Made by a program: the position numbers and the translations under genes
Notes under the pieces: generated by a model
Databases searched by the model: none
Told to the model about the DNA's origin: nothing
Seen by the model: only the letters and a program-made list of their open reading frames with translations
NCBI GenBank assembly: GCA_020631735.1
Contig: CM036159.1
Span: 19,259,511-19,323,510 of the forward strand
Source: Saccharum officinarum
Taxonomy: Eukaryota; Streptophyta; Magnoliopsida; Poales; Poaceae
DNA length: 64,000 nucleotides
Direction: 5' to 3'
Shown here: piece after piece, positions 55,490-64,000 of the stretch
Numbering within the stretch: the stretch's first letter is position 1
Layout of the letters: every line of letters starts with the position of its first letter

Positions 55490-55772
55490 GCCCGTGTTTA
55501 GATCACGAATGCGACGCCCCGAATCGGCGACTGCGGCTATACTGTTTCGGTCGGAACACTGTAGCCGCTTTTGTTTTTTATGTAAAAAATTGTCCAAAAA
55601 ATGATTAATTAGACTCAAAATGTTCGTCTCGCAAAGTACAATAAAACTGTGTAATTAGTTTTAAATTTCATCTACATTTAGTACTCCATGCATTTGCCGG
55701 TATTTTGATGTGATGGGGAATCACCTTTTTGCATAGTGAAATTTGGGGAGAATTTGGGAACTAAACAAGGGC
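55490..55772. mobile_element. Tourist-like MITE
   Basis: The ends 'GCCCGTGTTTAG' and 'CTAAACAAGGGC' are inverted. It shares 'CTCGCAAAGTACAATAAAAC' and 'TTTAGTACTCCATGCATTTG' (reverse sense) with 54899-55161. Confidence 0.75.
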
Positions 55773-56013
55773 ACCGTTTAGATGCCAAAAATTTTGCCAA
55801 AATTTTCAGATTCTCCGTCACATCGAATCTTTGAACACATGCATGAAACATTAAATATAGATAAAAAATAAAACTAATTATACAGTTTAGACGAAATGGA
55901 CGAGACAAATCTTTTAAGCCTAATTAGACCATGATTGGACAATATTTACCAAATAACAACGAAACTGCTACAGTAACGTTTCACCAAAAATTTTGCCAAC
56001 TAAACAGCCCCAA
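55772..56013. mobile_element. Tourist-like MITE, directly abutting the previous one
   Basis: It runs from 'CACCGTTTAGATGCC' to 'GCCAACTAAACAGCCCC'. The interior 'AGTTTAGACGAAATGGACGA' and 'CATGATTGGACAATATTTAC' are the complement of 58409-58651, so the two are close relatives in opposite orientation. Confidence 0.75.
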
Positions 56014-57613
56014 GGCCAAAGAAAATCACAGAAGTACAGAACTTCATGAAGAAGGTCGAAGGCTCGGCCTTCTTCAATGCTCACCAGTCACCACGCATTC
56101 ACAGAAGTGCATGATCTTGTTAGCGTGTGGCTCGCCTCTGTCTATGGTGACTGGTGAGGCGAACTCCCTGTCTCACAGAAGCAAGGAGAAACCTTAGGCC
56201 CTCTGCAGTGTTGTGCTTAAGTGCAGCCAAAAGAGGAGAGAGAACATTTGGGAATCACTCCCCACGCTGTGGCATGCGGTTCCAATTCCAGGTGATGCCA
56301 GTGAAAACCGGAGCGGCGCAACTACTTGCTCCGGCGCCCAGTTCTTAAAAAAAAACTATTTTTGTTGCTCCTTCCGCCCTCGCCTCGGTGACAACCGTCT
56401 CACGTTGGTACCTGTCCTTGCCTGCACAAGCTGTCCTTTTTTCCTGGTTCAGTGGGTCCATGTAATGATGTTAGCGATGCCTACCACTGCGGTATATGAG
56501 GAGTGATGCCAGTAAAGAGAATGTGACCTAGATTTTTTGAGGGCAGCACTTCACCATTGCGGAAGGCCTTATCAGCGCTTGCCATCCACCCAACCAACCG
56601 CTCACTTCGCTTTGATTTCTACTCGAGCAAAGTTGAGGCGAGCGCTTGCCAAGGGACGAAATCAGTCTGAAATCAGTACGATGGTAGTGAAGGCCCAAAA
56701 TTCAGCTGTGGCAACTGGCAAGCAATACTACGCCGGCTGCTATGAGTAGCAGAGTAGGACATCACTTGGCAGACCATCGCTGTAGACTGTACAGTAGCAG
56801 GTTAGCAGTGGGCAGTGGCCCATCCCATGGTATGGTACCCTGCTGTAGAGCTGGTGCTGTATCTTCCTCTTCTCGCTGAGAAAAAAGGGCCCAGCAGTAA
56901 ATAGATGGTCCATGGACACACACCTGCCTTCAGAATTCATGTTTCTTGGTCCTCTGATTATTTTCTCGTACTCGCTCAGAGCCTCAGATCAACGCGCTGG
57001 CAAAGGAACAAAGATTCAGCTATTGGCCTCGGCAAAGTTCAGCTCTTGTCTCTTGTATGTCATGATGAAACGAGGGGATGCAGGGGGCAGAGCCGCAGAG
57101 GTGGTGTTTGTGCACGTTTCGCCTCGGCAGGGTCCCCCCACTCCCAAGTCCCAAGAGGCCTGGTGTGCAGCAGCTTCCAGTTGGGCTGTTCTGCACCTCT
57201 TGCTTGCAGCGGAGGAAACCAGAAGCGGGAGGTAACGATGGGCCGCCGGCCCGACTGGCCGCCTGCGTTTACATTACAGCATTCCTCATCGCGAGAGAAC
57301 GCGTGGGCCGAAATGAAGAAATGGGCCCAAACAAGAACCTACTGACAGACGCATACACATCGACTGAATGCAAGGATGCAGCTGAAACCAACGAAGCTGT
57401 ATATGCCTTCTTATTCGGCTGCATAGATCAACACACACGCCAGTACATTGCTCTGTGCCTTCTCCTTCTCTACATATAGTGCCAATCCGACAACACCTTA
57501 CAACTAACGCGCACGTCGTACATGCGTACGTACGCGATATTATTGAACAACAATGCAACGAGCTACGCGCTTTACTTTGGAGAAGAAAATACTAGAGCTA
57601 GATAGCCGGCCGA
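56014..57613. other. Spacer between plantacyanin copies A and B
   Basis: Short frames only, none with a motif. 57350-57613 is probably the 3' untranslated region of copy B: it shares 'CATATAGTGCCAATC'-like and 'ACACC..ACAACTAACGCGCA'-like stretches with the region after copy C, so the duplicated block includes the 3' flank. Confidence 0.5.
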
Positions 57614-58085
57614 TCACGCGGCGGTGACGGCGACCTTCATGCCGGCCTGGCAGTGGCCGGGGAAGCTTGCAGATGAAGTAGTTGGCGCCGCGCTTCAGCG
57701 TGACGCGGTCGTTGCCGGTGGTGAGCGCCCTGACGCCCCTCGGCGCGCTGCACGAGTTGTACCCCGCCGCGCTCACGGGCACCACGTTGTGCGCCTTGGG
57801 GTTGTACTTGAACACTGCATGCATCAAGGACGCGTGCATATATTTCAGCGAGGGATTCATTCATACGCGGACGTAAAGAGCTAGCTAGCTAGTAGTAGCA
57901 CACTGACCGAGCACGTCGCCGGCGCGGAAGCGTTTTCCCTTGGGCCAGTTTGCGGTGTTGAAGCTCCACCCGCCGCGGTCGCCGACCGTGTACACCGCTG
58001 ACTCGGCGGACTCGCCGTGGAGGAGCACGCAGAGGAGGACCAGCGCCAGCACGGCGGCGCCGCTGCTGCCACGAGCACTACCCAT
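57614..58085 (-). pseudogene. Plantacyanin copy B, frameshifted
   Basis: Two exons: 58085-57908 and 57814-57614. Exon 1 starts 'MGSARGSSGAAVLALVLLCV' (signal peptide), then 'SAVYTVGDRGGWSF' and 'WPKGKRFRAGDVL'. Exon 2 starts 'VFKYNPKAHNVVPVSAAGYN' with the first copper His and runs to 'NYFIC'. There 'GAAGCTTGCAG' (57663-57673, plus strand) has one more T than the matching place in copy C, which shifts the frame and removes His116, Met121 and the normal end 'AVTAA'. The copper site is therefore incomplete. The TATA position is also degraded (TACAAAACGA at 58204-58195 against TATAAAAAGG in copy C). Both facts suggest decay after duplication; an assembly error could explain the indel but not the TATA change. 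Confidence 0.85.
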
Positions 58086-58408
58086 TCTTATATGCGGCTC
58101 TCAACAACACGACGAGCTCAGGAAAAGGGAAGTGCTCGAGCGAAGGCGAGTGATGAGTGTGAGTTGAGATGGAGTTCTCGGTGCACCCGGGGGCTCGTTT
58201 TGTAGGCAAACCCCTAACCCAATACGAGTTATCAGTCGAACTTGTTGTGGCTACCGTACGCGTTGCTATTACACGGTCACATGGTCTACGCTGCCAAGCA
58301 TGTGAATTCAGTGCGTGGCGAACTTTCTTCAGGACCAGCGGCGGTGGCAATGGGAGATCGAGAAGTGGCGCACCAGGACCCCCATGGCGAGCTGCTGTGC
58401 GAGCCTAG
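58086..58408. other. Upstream region of plantacyanin copy B
   Basis: 58086-58215 is alignable by eye with the leader and promoter of copy C ('TCAACTCACACTCATCACTC' against 'TCAACTCACTCGCTCTCATC'). No good TATA box. 58216-58408 is unassigned. Confidence 0.5.
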
Positions 58409-58651
58409 GGCCCAGTTTAGTTACCAAATTTTTTGGCAAAATGCAACTGTAGCATTTTCGTTGTTATTTGACAATTAGTGTCCAATCATGGTCTAATTAG
58501 GCTTAAAAGATTCGTCTCGTCCATTTCGTCTAAACTGTGTAATTAGTTTTATTTTTTATCTATATTTAATGCTTCATACATGCGTCCAAAGATTCGATGT
58601 GACGGAGAATCTACTGTTCTTTTGTAAAATTTTCTAGATCTAAACTGGGCC
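58409..58651. mobile_element. Tourist-like MITE with TAG target duplication
   Basis: Perfect inverted ends 'GGCCCAGTTTAG' and 'CTAAACTGGGCC' are flanked by TAG on both sides. The interior carries 'TCATGGTCTAATTAGGC' and 'TTCGTCTCGTCCATTTCGTC'. It is the best-preserved member of the family in this window. Confidence 0.85.
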
Positions 58652-59192
58652 TAGGTGTGGAAGCTCGCACTACCAGTCGCAGACGAGTTATTTCGTGGCG
58701 GTACCCTTTCTAGAAAGAATTTACTACTCCAACTACGCGAGGAATGGCCAGACGCCAGAACTTTTGGACCAGGAGGACTGGAGGAGACCTGACCGGCGGT
58801 GCGGGGCGTATGTGCGAACTGTGAAGCGAGTCAGCGGCGAGCGGAGAGCGACGAGTGGGCACCGCCGAGACCCCGAGATGGGAACACCAGCTGTGGATGC
58901 GGGGGCAAGAGGCCGCGCCGCGGGGCTGCTCTCGGAGGCCGGCGTTTGGTGTGTGCCCATTTCGGAGTCGGTTTATCGGCCACTGAGGGACCGGTTCAAA
59001 GTGCGTGCAGCGCCAACCCGGCCGCCAACTGGGTCAAAGCTTGGCGAAGCAACACAAACGCATATGAATTGTTCGTTGATACTAAGTTCCTCTTGATTAG
59101 CTAGAGATAAAAAAAAGTTGAAACATAAAAAAAACTCTAGTTGGTTCAAACATTCTGGTTTATAGTCTAATTTTAACTCTCTAACCACCTAG

Positions 59193-59372
59193 TTAATAAA
59201 AAGCTACTCACTATGCCCACGAATCACGAATGTAAGCATTTTTAGGATTCTTATGACATACAGTAAGGAGAAAGGGAAATTATTAATAAAAAGCTACTCA
59301 CTATGCCCACGAATCACGAATGTAAGCATTTTTAGGGTTCTTATGACATACAGTAAGGAGAAAGGGAAATTA
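59193..59372. repeat. 90-bp tandem duplication
   Basis: Two adjacent 90-bp units starting at 59193 and 59283, each beginning 'TTAATAAAAAGCTACTCACT'. I see one difference (GGATTC against GGGTTC). Recent and non-coding. Confidence 0.95.
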
Positions 59373-59663
59373 TTGTGATGCCCGTCAATCAGTCACTGAG
59401 ATTAATCGATACAATTAATAACTGCCTTTTCTATTTAGTCCAGTCTTAGTGAGAGTTTCATGGTTTGTTGCCCATGCAACTTTGCCTCGCTAGCATCAAT
59501 CTAGGCCCTCAATTTTGTGTGCCTAGCGGTCTAGATTGGTTGCCAACAACCAAACAACCCCCAAAACTGTCATGTGTTGGAACCATTAAATTCATTCGAT
59601 CCCATAAAACTTTTATCATTTCTTTCTTTATTTATTTATAATATTGCCGTGTCAACTTGTTTA

Positions 59664-59836
59664 GGGGGTGTTTGGCACAGCTTCTCTTGAGGGGGCTACT
59701 TCAGAATTGTGGCTCCTCCAAAACGACTCCGAATCATCTGTTTTTACAGAAAATGACTCCTCCCGAAAATGTTTGGCAGGGGCTCCTCCGCAGGAGCCAG
59801 AACTGAAGCCGGGAAGGAGCCCTGCCAAACAGACCC
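59664..59836. mobile_element. Tourist-like MITE with TTA target duplication
   Basis: The left end 'GGGGGTGTTTGGCACAGC' and right end 'CCCTGCCAAACAGACCC' are inverted copies, flanked by TTA on each side. The interior is made of 'GGCTCCTCC' and 'GGAGCC' phrases. Confidence 0.8.
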
Positions 59837-61369
59837 TTAATACCAAAAAAAACTCACAAAAACACATTGAGACCGGAGTGCTAATTAAATTTTAAACACC
59901 AATATTACATTGGGAGGCGCTAATCAAAATGGTAAGGGGTAATGACATTAGATTAATGATGATGAAGCAGGAGGAGTGGATTATGTCAGAAATGATTGTA
60001 TTTTCCGATAATATGAACGCTAAAAATCCTTATGTTAGGGCATGGAGGGAGTATTAGCCGGCTCCCGCTATTTCAGCTAACAGGAAGTTTAGTTGGTCCA
60101 AGCTCTACACGATCCAAACAAGTTGGTTTTGGGCTTGTTTGGATCCCTGGAAGGTTTTTAAGCTGCAATGGTAACCATAGGAGTTTTATAAGGTGCGTGT
60201 TTGGATAATTATAAGTGTACTATTGGCTAAGTTGTTTAGATCAACTATAGCTTCTATTTGCTAGCTCAAAAGCCGTGACAATTCCAAACTCCCTTGGACC
60301 ACTATCTTAGCCCATTTTATTTAGTTTCCACTTGAAATTGGTTTAGTTTATGCACTAGTGCATCATTTGAATTTTATCTTACCATCACTCTGTTGTTCTT
60401 CCACCTGTATACACGATTAGAATATAGTAGAGGGATACCCCGTACGTTGTTACGTGACTTTCTTATAAATAAAACCGTTGCACGTATGAGTTAAACTACG
60501 TATTCTTACATCCATTCTTATCAAAATTGGACAAGGGAATGAAGAATATAATAAAAAACTAGTGAAATTAAATTGAATTATATGATGATAGAACGGCAAA
60601 AAACAAATAGCAATATATATGGATGTATTCTGCATTTCTTATATATTGAATGTAGAAATTGCGTTCAGTGGAGATGGCGTGGATAGATTGCAATAAGAGG
60701 TTGAAAGTTAGTGGGATGACATGACTATTAATGAAAAATGATGCTGATAGTTAGTGAGAAACGATGCGATTGAAATAGGACTTGTGAATTAGTTTTATAA
60801 GAGATATAGGTCTATCTTGATAGATTTTACATTTAATTGGATTCTACTATCTAACCTTTTGCCATTCTCTTCGGTCATTTTATTTGTCTGACTGAGGTTG
60901 TCTCTCATGATTCAGCATCACTGCCCTTTGTGACATCTTTAGCGTCATCCTCGCTCCCATCTCTGGAGTCCTATATTTTTCTTATTCTTTTCTAGCTCAA
61001 ACAAGCATGACTAGCATATATCACGCACATCAATTGAATACAGGATATACAGAGCACACAAACAAACGCCGTATGCCTTTATTGTTCTTCACATCAACAC
61101 ACAAATACACACATCAGTAGTACATCACTCGATCTGACCTTTCTCTATAGTGCCAGTCTCCAAACACCTAACACCTCCTAACACGCAGGTTAAGTACGCG
61201 ACGACACAACACGGCATGGTATTATTGAACAACAGAGCAGCACCGTCTAATTAGCTACGTGCTTTACTTGAGAGGAAATTAATAGTAAGCTAGCCGCCGA
61301 TCGAGCCCGTGTCCGTGCGCGCGGCGGTCGCCGCCGGCTGATCTGAGATCGGCCGGTCGTGCCTCACGC

Positions 61370-61847
61370 TCACGCGGCGGTGACGGCGATCTTCATGCCG
61401 CCCTGGCAGTGGCCTGGGAAGCTGCAGATGAAGTAGTTGGCGCCGCGCTTCAGCGTGACGCGGTCGTTCCCGGTGGTGAGCGCCCTGACGCCCTTGGGCG
61501 CGCTGCACGACCTGTACCCCGCCGCGCTCACGGGCACCACGTTGTGCGCCTTGGCGTTGTACCTGAACACTGCATGAACGCGTGGACACCATTAGACCTG
61601 AACCACTAGACCGAGAACGTCGCCGATGACATGAATAGAGAGCCAGCTAGTAGCACTGACCGAGCACGTCGCCGGCGCGGAAGCGCTTGCCCTTGGGCCA
61701 GTTGGCGGTGTTGAAGCTCCACCCGCCGCGGTCGCCGACGTTGTACACCGCCGACTCGGCGAACTCGCCGTGGAGGAGCACGCAGAGGAGGACCAGAGCC
61801 AGCACGGCCGCGCTGCTGCCACGAGCACTGCCCCTTCCCTGAGCCAT
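61370..61847 (-). CDS. Plantacyanin (basic blue protein) copy C, intact
   Basis: Two exons: 61847-61661 and 61569-61370; 387 bases, 128 aa, with the single phase-1 intron typical of phytocyanin genes. The signal peptide is about residues 1-33 ('AVLALVLLCVLLHGEFAESA'), so the product is secreted to the apoplast. The cupredoxin domain carries the copper ligands His71 ('AHNVV'), Cys111, His116 and Met121 in the C-x4-H-x4-M pattern. Cys84 and Cys117 are the expected disulfide. There is no Pro/Ser-rich tail or GPI signal, which separates plantacyanins from uclacyanins and early-nodulin-like proteins. Family members carry electrons in the cell wall and affect pollen-tube growth and anther development. 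Copies A and B in the same orientation are frameshifted, so this is the only complete gene of the array. A TATA box lies 120 bases upstream. Confidence 0.94.
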
Positions 61848-61966
61848 GGCGCTCTACGATGTCTCTCTCACACACACAAGGGGAAAGGAGGCTAGCTAGC
61901 ACTGGCCTTGGAGCGAAGTGATGAGAGCGAGTGAGTTGAGCTGCAGTGCTCAGTGTACCAAGAACC

Positions 61967-61976
61967 CCTTTTTATA
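61967..61976 (-). promoter_or_regulatory. TATA box of plantacyanin copy C
   Basis: TATAAAAAGG on the gene strand, about 120 bases before the start codon, giving an expected transcript start near 61940 and a leader of roughly 90 bases. The same place in copy B reads TACAAAACGA. Confidence 0.75.
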
Positions 61977-64000
61977 GGCAACCCAGGCTGCCTGAAACCC
62001 CGAGTCACGCGCCAATGATCAAACTCGTGGGATCGTGGCAAGTGTATAGTGACCACGACACGGTCAAATGGCCCCGGGGCAAACGCTTACGCCGTGTGAA
62101 CTACGCTGAACGCAACCGAATACTGATGTTCTGCTAGCTAGCCCGTGCGTAAGGGCTCCGGAGCCACCGGCGGTGTCCAGGGGAAGTGGCGCCCCGCACC
62201 GAGCTGCAAGGAAGCAAGCCATAGCCAGACACCCACTGACCCACAAGGACGGGAGTGGGGAGCCACAGCCTTGGAACCGTCCGATGGGAAAAGAGGAAAC
62301 CCTTTGCCCGGCAAAGGGTCAGGGCGCTCACCACGGGGAAAACACAAAGTGGTGAAATTACTGAAGAACGTGGACTGCAATAAACGCAACAAGAACAAGT
62401 TTTTCCACGTTCACCAACTGTCTGTCTTTGAAGACATGCCATTCCAGAAAATTTATTACATATTCTTTATACTTGTGGCCAGCCGGAGGAGTGCACGTAG
62501 CGTAGGACTTGTGGTATGTATCTCCTCTGAGGGCAAATACTACCTTCGTCTAAAAAGAACGACACTCTAATTTATAAGTTAAACTATTTTAAATTTTAAA
62601 CTACTTAAGTTCGGTCAATGTTGTAGAGAACATCATAAACATTTACGACGCCAGATACATATCTCATGATAAATCTGATGATGATTATTTAGTGTCTCTA
62701 TGACATGGCTTCTCCAACGGCTTTTGCACCTATTTATCCATAAGCCATGCCAAACACATGATCCTCCACCGTCTTCTAAAGGAAAAATGCATGAAAGCAA
62801 AAGTTGTTTTGCAAAGGAGAAACTAAGATGAAGACCCTAATTTTCAAAAAAAAAAAAAAAAAAAAGATGAAGCCCTCATCCCCTGACTTTCCTAGGATCT
62901 TCCATAATCTCACATTTACAAAAATGAAAGTACTCATCAACTTCATAAGAATTACATGCAAATTACCACTGGAGCCCTCTCTCAAACCCAATACCCAATG
63001 CCATAAAGTACCCCTACGGCTCGAACCCGAGCACTCTCGTTCCTCCCTCCCTCCCTCCCCCTCCTCTCTCTCTGTGTGTGGCAGCAAACAAGGTCAATAA
63101 ATCCGGTTGTGGCGACTCACGCGAGAAAGGAGGCTGGGCAACTTAGGATGGCCGGACCAGGACACGCCATTTTAGATCATACGGCCGATGCACCCCGTGG
63201 TGCCACACTAGCTAACGCAAGGTAGAGAGGAACATATATAACATACTTTATAGTTATTGAATTATGTAGGAGTTATTTTGAATTATTTTTTTATAATGAG
63301 AGATGTGGACAATTTAGATACAAATTTAGAGGGTATTTAAAATTATATTTTGTAATGCCATAAGGGGTAGTTTATATATAACTTTAGGGATTATTTCATG
63401 CATTTTACATAATGGTGGAGGTGGCTAATTTTTTAGAAAACAGAATAGATCAATTGGTTATTATTGGTGATTTCAAATACGTTTTTAGTTATTGCAATAA
63501 TTTTTAGAGGTTTTTTTGGTGCTACGTCTAGTAACAATTAACAAAGAGGCCGTTAGAAACACCTCTAAATAGTAAGATTAAGATTAAAATTAAAATGGCT
63601 GGAGTATGTACACTGCCAAGCTGACCGAAGAAAGCAGGTCAACTCGAGCCCCGAAGTCTAATCTTTGGAGGTGCTGCAATAATCTTCCGAATCGCACTGA
63701 AGACAAACGGTTGCCGGTTGGGCGCGCTTCCATTGTGCTGCTTGTCAGGCGACTGGTCCAACCTTGACAAAAGTTTGGCTACCTGGAAAAAAAAACAGAT
63801 AGAAAACTTGGCCATGTTCAAACTTTGGGAGTCCTATCTCCTGCTATTATGCGCGAGAACCGAACTACTTCATTTTCAAAAAGAACCCAACTTGCATTGG
63901 CTATATTTCCGTATAGAGAGCTGATTGCCTGATAGTGAGAACAAGACAAGACGCGGAGTCGTGTGATCGGTCATCGCGGTGAGACGTACACGGTCGGCTC
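61977..64000. other. End region, no gene recognised
   Basis: 61977-62130 is the distal promoter of plantacyanin C. 62140-62400 is moderately GC-rich with frames that carry no motif. 62535-62720 resembles the left half of a Stowaway MITE ('CTACCTTCGTCTAAAAAG'). There is an A run at 62848-62866 and a CCCT microsatellite near 63041-63060. The rest is A/T-rich and unassigned up to the window end. Confidence 0.4.

Larger units (their letters stand above)
58652..61369. other. Spacer between plantacyanin copies B and C
   Basis: 58690-59060 is GC-rich with overlapping frames but no motif. 59193-59372 is a 90-bp tandem duplication. 59664-59836 is a Tourist-like MITE. 60060-60360 has 'GGCTTGTTTGGATCC'-type phrases of a decayed element. 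'CCCGTACGTTGTTACGTGAC' is at 60438-60457. 61060-61369 is probably the 3' untranslated region of copy C. Confidence 0.5.

Noticed and set aside
62145..62570. 141-codon plus frame
   Set aside because: No domain, no start context and no splice logic; codon flow is not distinct from the opposite-strand frames.

Overview
This is nuclear DNA of a grass. The genes have many short introns with GT..AG borders. The spacers hold Stowaway-type MITEs ('CTCCCTCCGT' ends, TA duplications), Tourist-like and hAT-like MITEs, L1-type LINEs and Ty1-copia/gypsy-type LTR elements. GC-rich first exons and the repeat families fit a panicoid grass (sorghum/sugarcane/Miscanthus group); that placement is inference. Two runs of exactly 100 N (9110-9209, 33138-33237) are assembly gaps. 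I found no bacterial-type systems, CRISPR arrays or RNA genes.

Layout. 1-9109 is transposon territory: the 3' part of a gag-only LTR element inserted in a dead L1-type LINE, a Stowaway MITE, an irregular repeat, and the 3' half of a minus-strand Ty1-copia element that runs into the first gap. 10325-10883 (minus) is a three-exon 5' fragment of a TRAPPC8/Trs85 gene. 12514-20354 (minus) is a complete 17-exon CULLIN 4 gene (833 aa). 20.4-36.9 kb is mostly repeats: a MATH-domain relic, then two near-identical ~1.9 kb direct repeats (27991-29958 and 30224-32130) that carry a CpG-rich minisatellite, then exon-like scraps.

36.9-51.2 kb is gene-rich. It holds a 6-exon organelle zinc-finger (OZ/VAR3-type) gene (plus), two tandem MGST3-type MAPEG genes (minus) and a complete 13-exon mRNA cap guanine-N7 methyltransferase (minus). 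After a LINE relic split by a MITE come three tandem minus-strand plantacyanin (blue copper protein) genes. Only the third is intact: the first lacks one base and the second has one extra base.

The neighbours do not form a pathway. They are ordinary single-copy housekeeping genes (CRL4 ubiquitin ligase scaffold, mRNA capping, organelle RNA processing) plus two small tandem families (MGST3, plantacyanin). For all complete genes I assembled exon chains by hand: every splice junction keeps phase and the totals are multiples of three. I found no convincing new system. The most unusual structures are the twin repeats with their palindromic minisatellite, the intron presence/absence difference between the MGST3 copies, and the decay pattern of the plantacyanin array.
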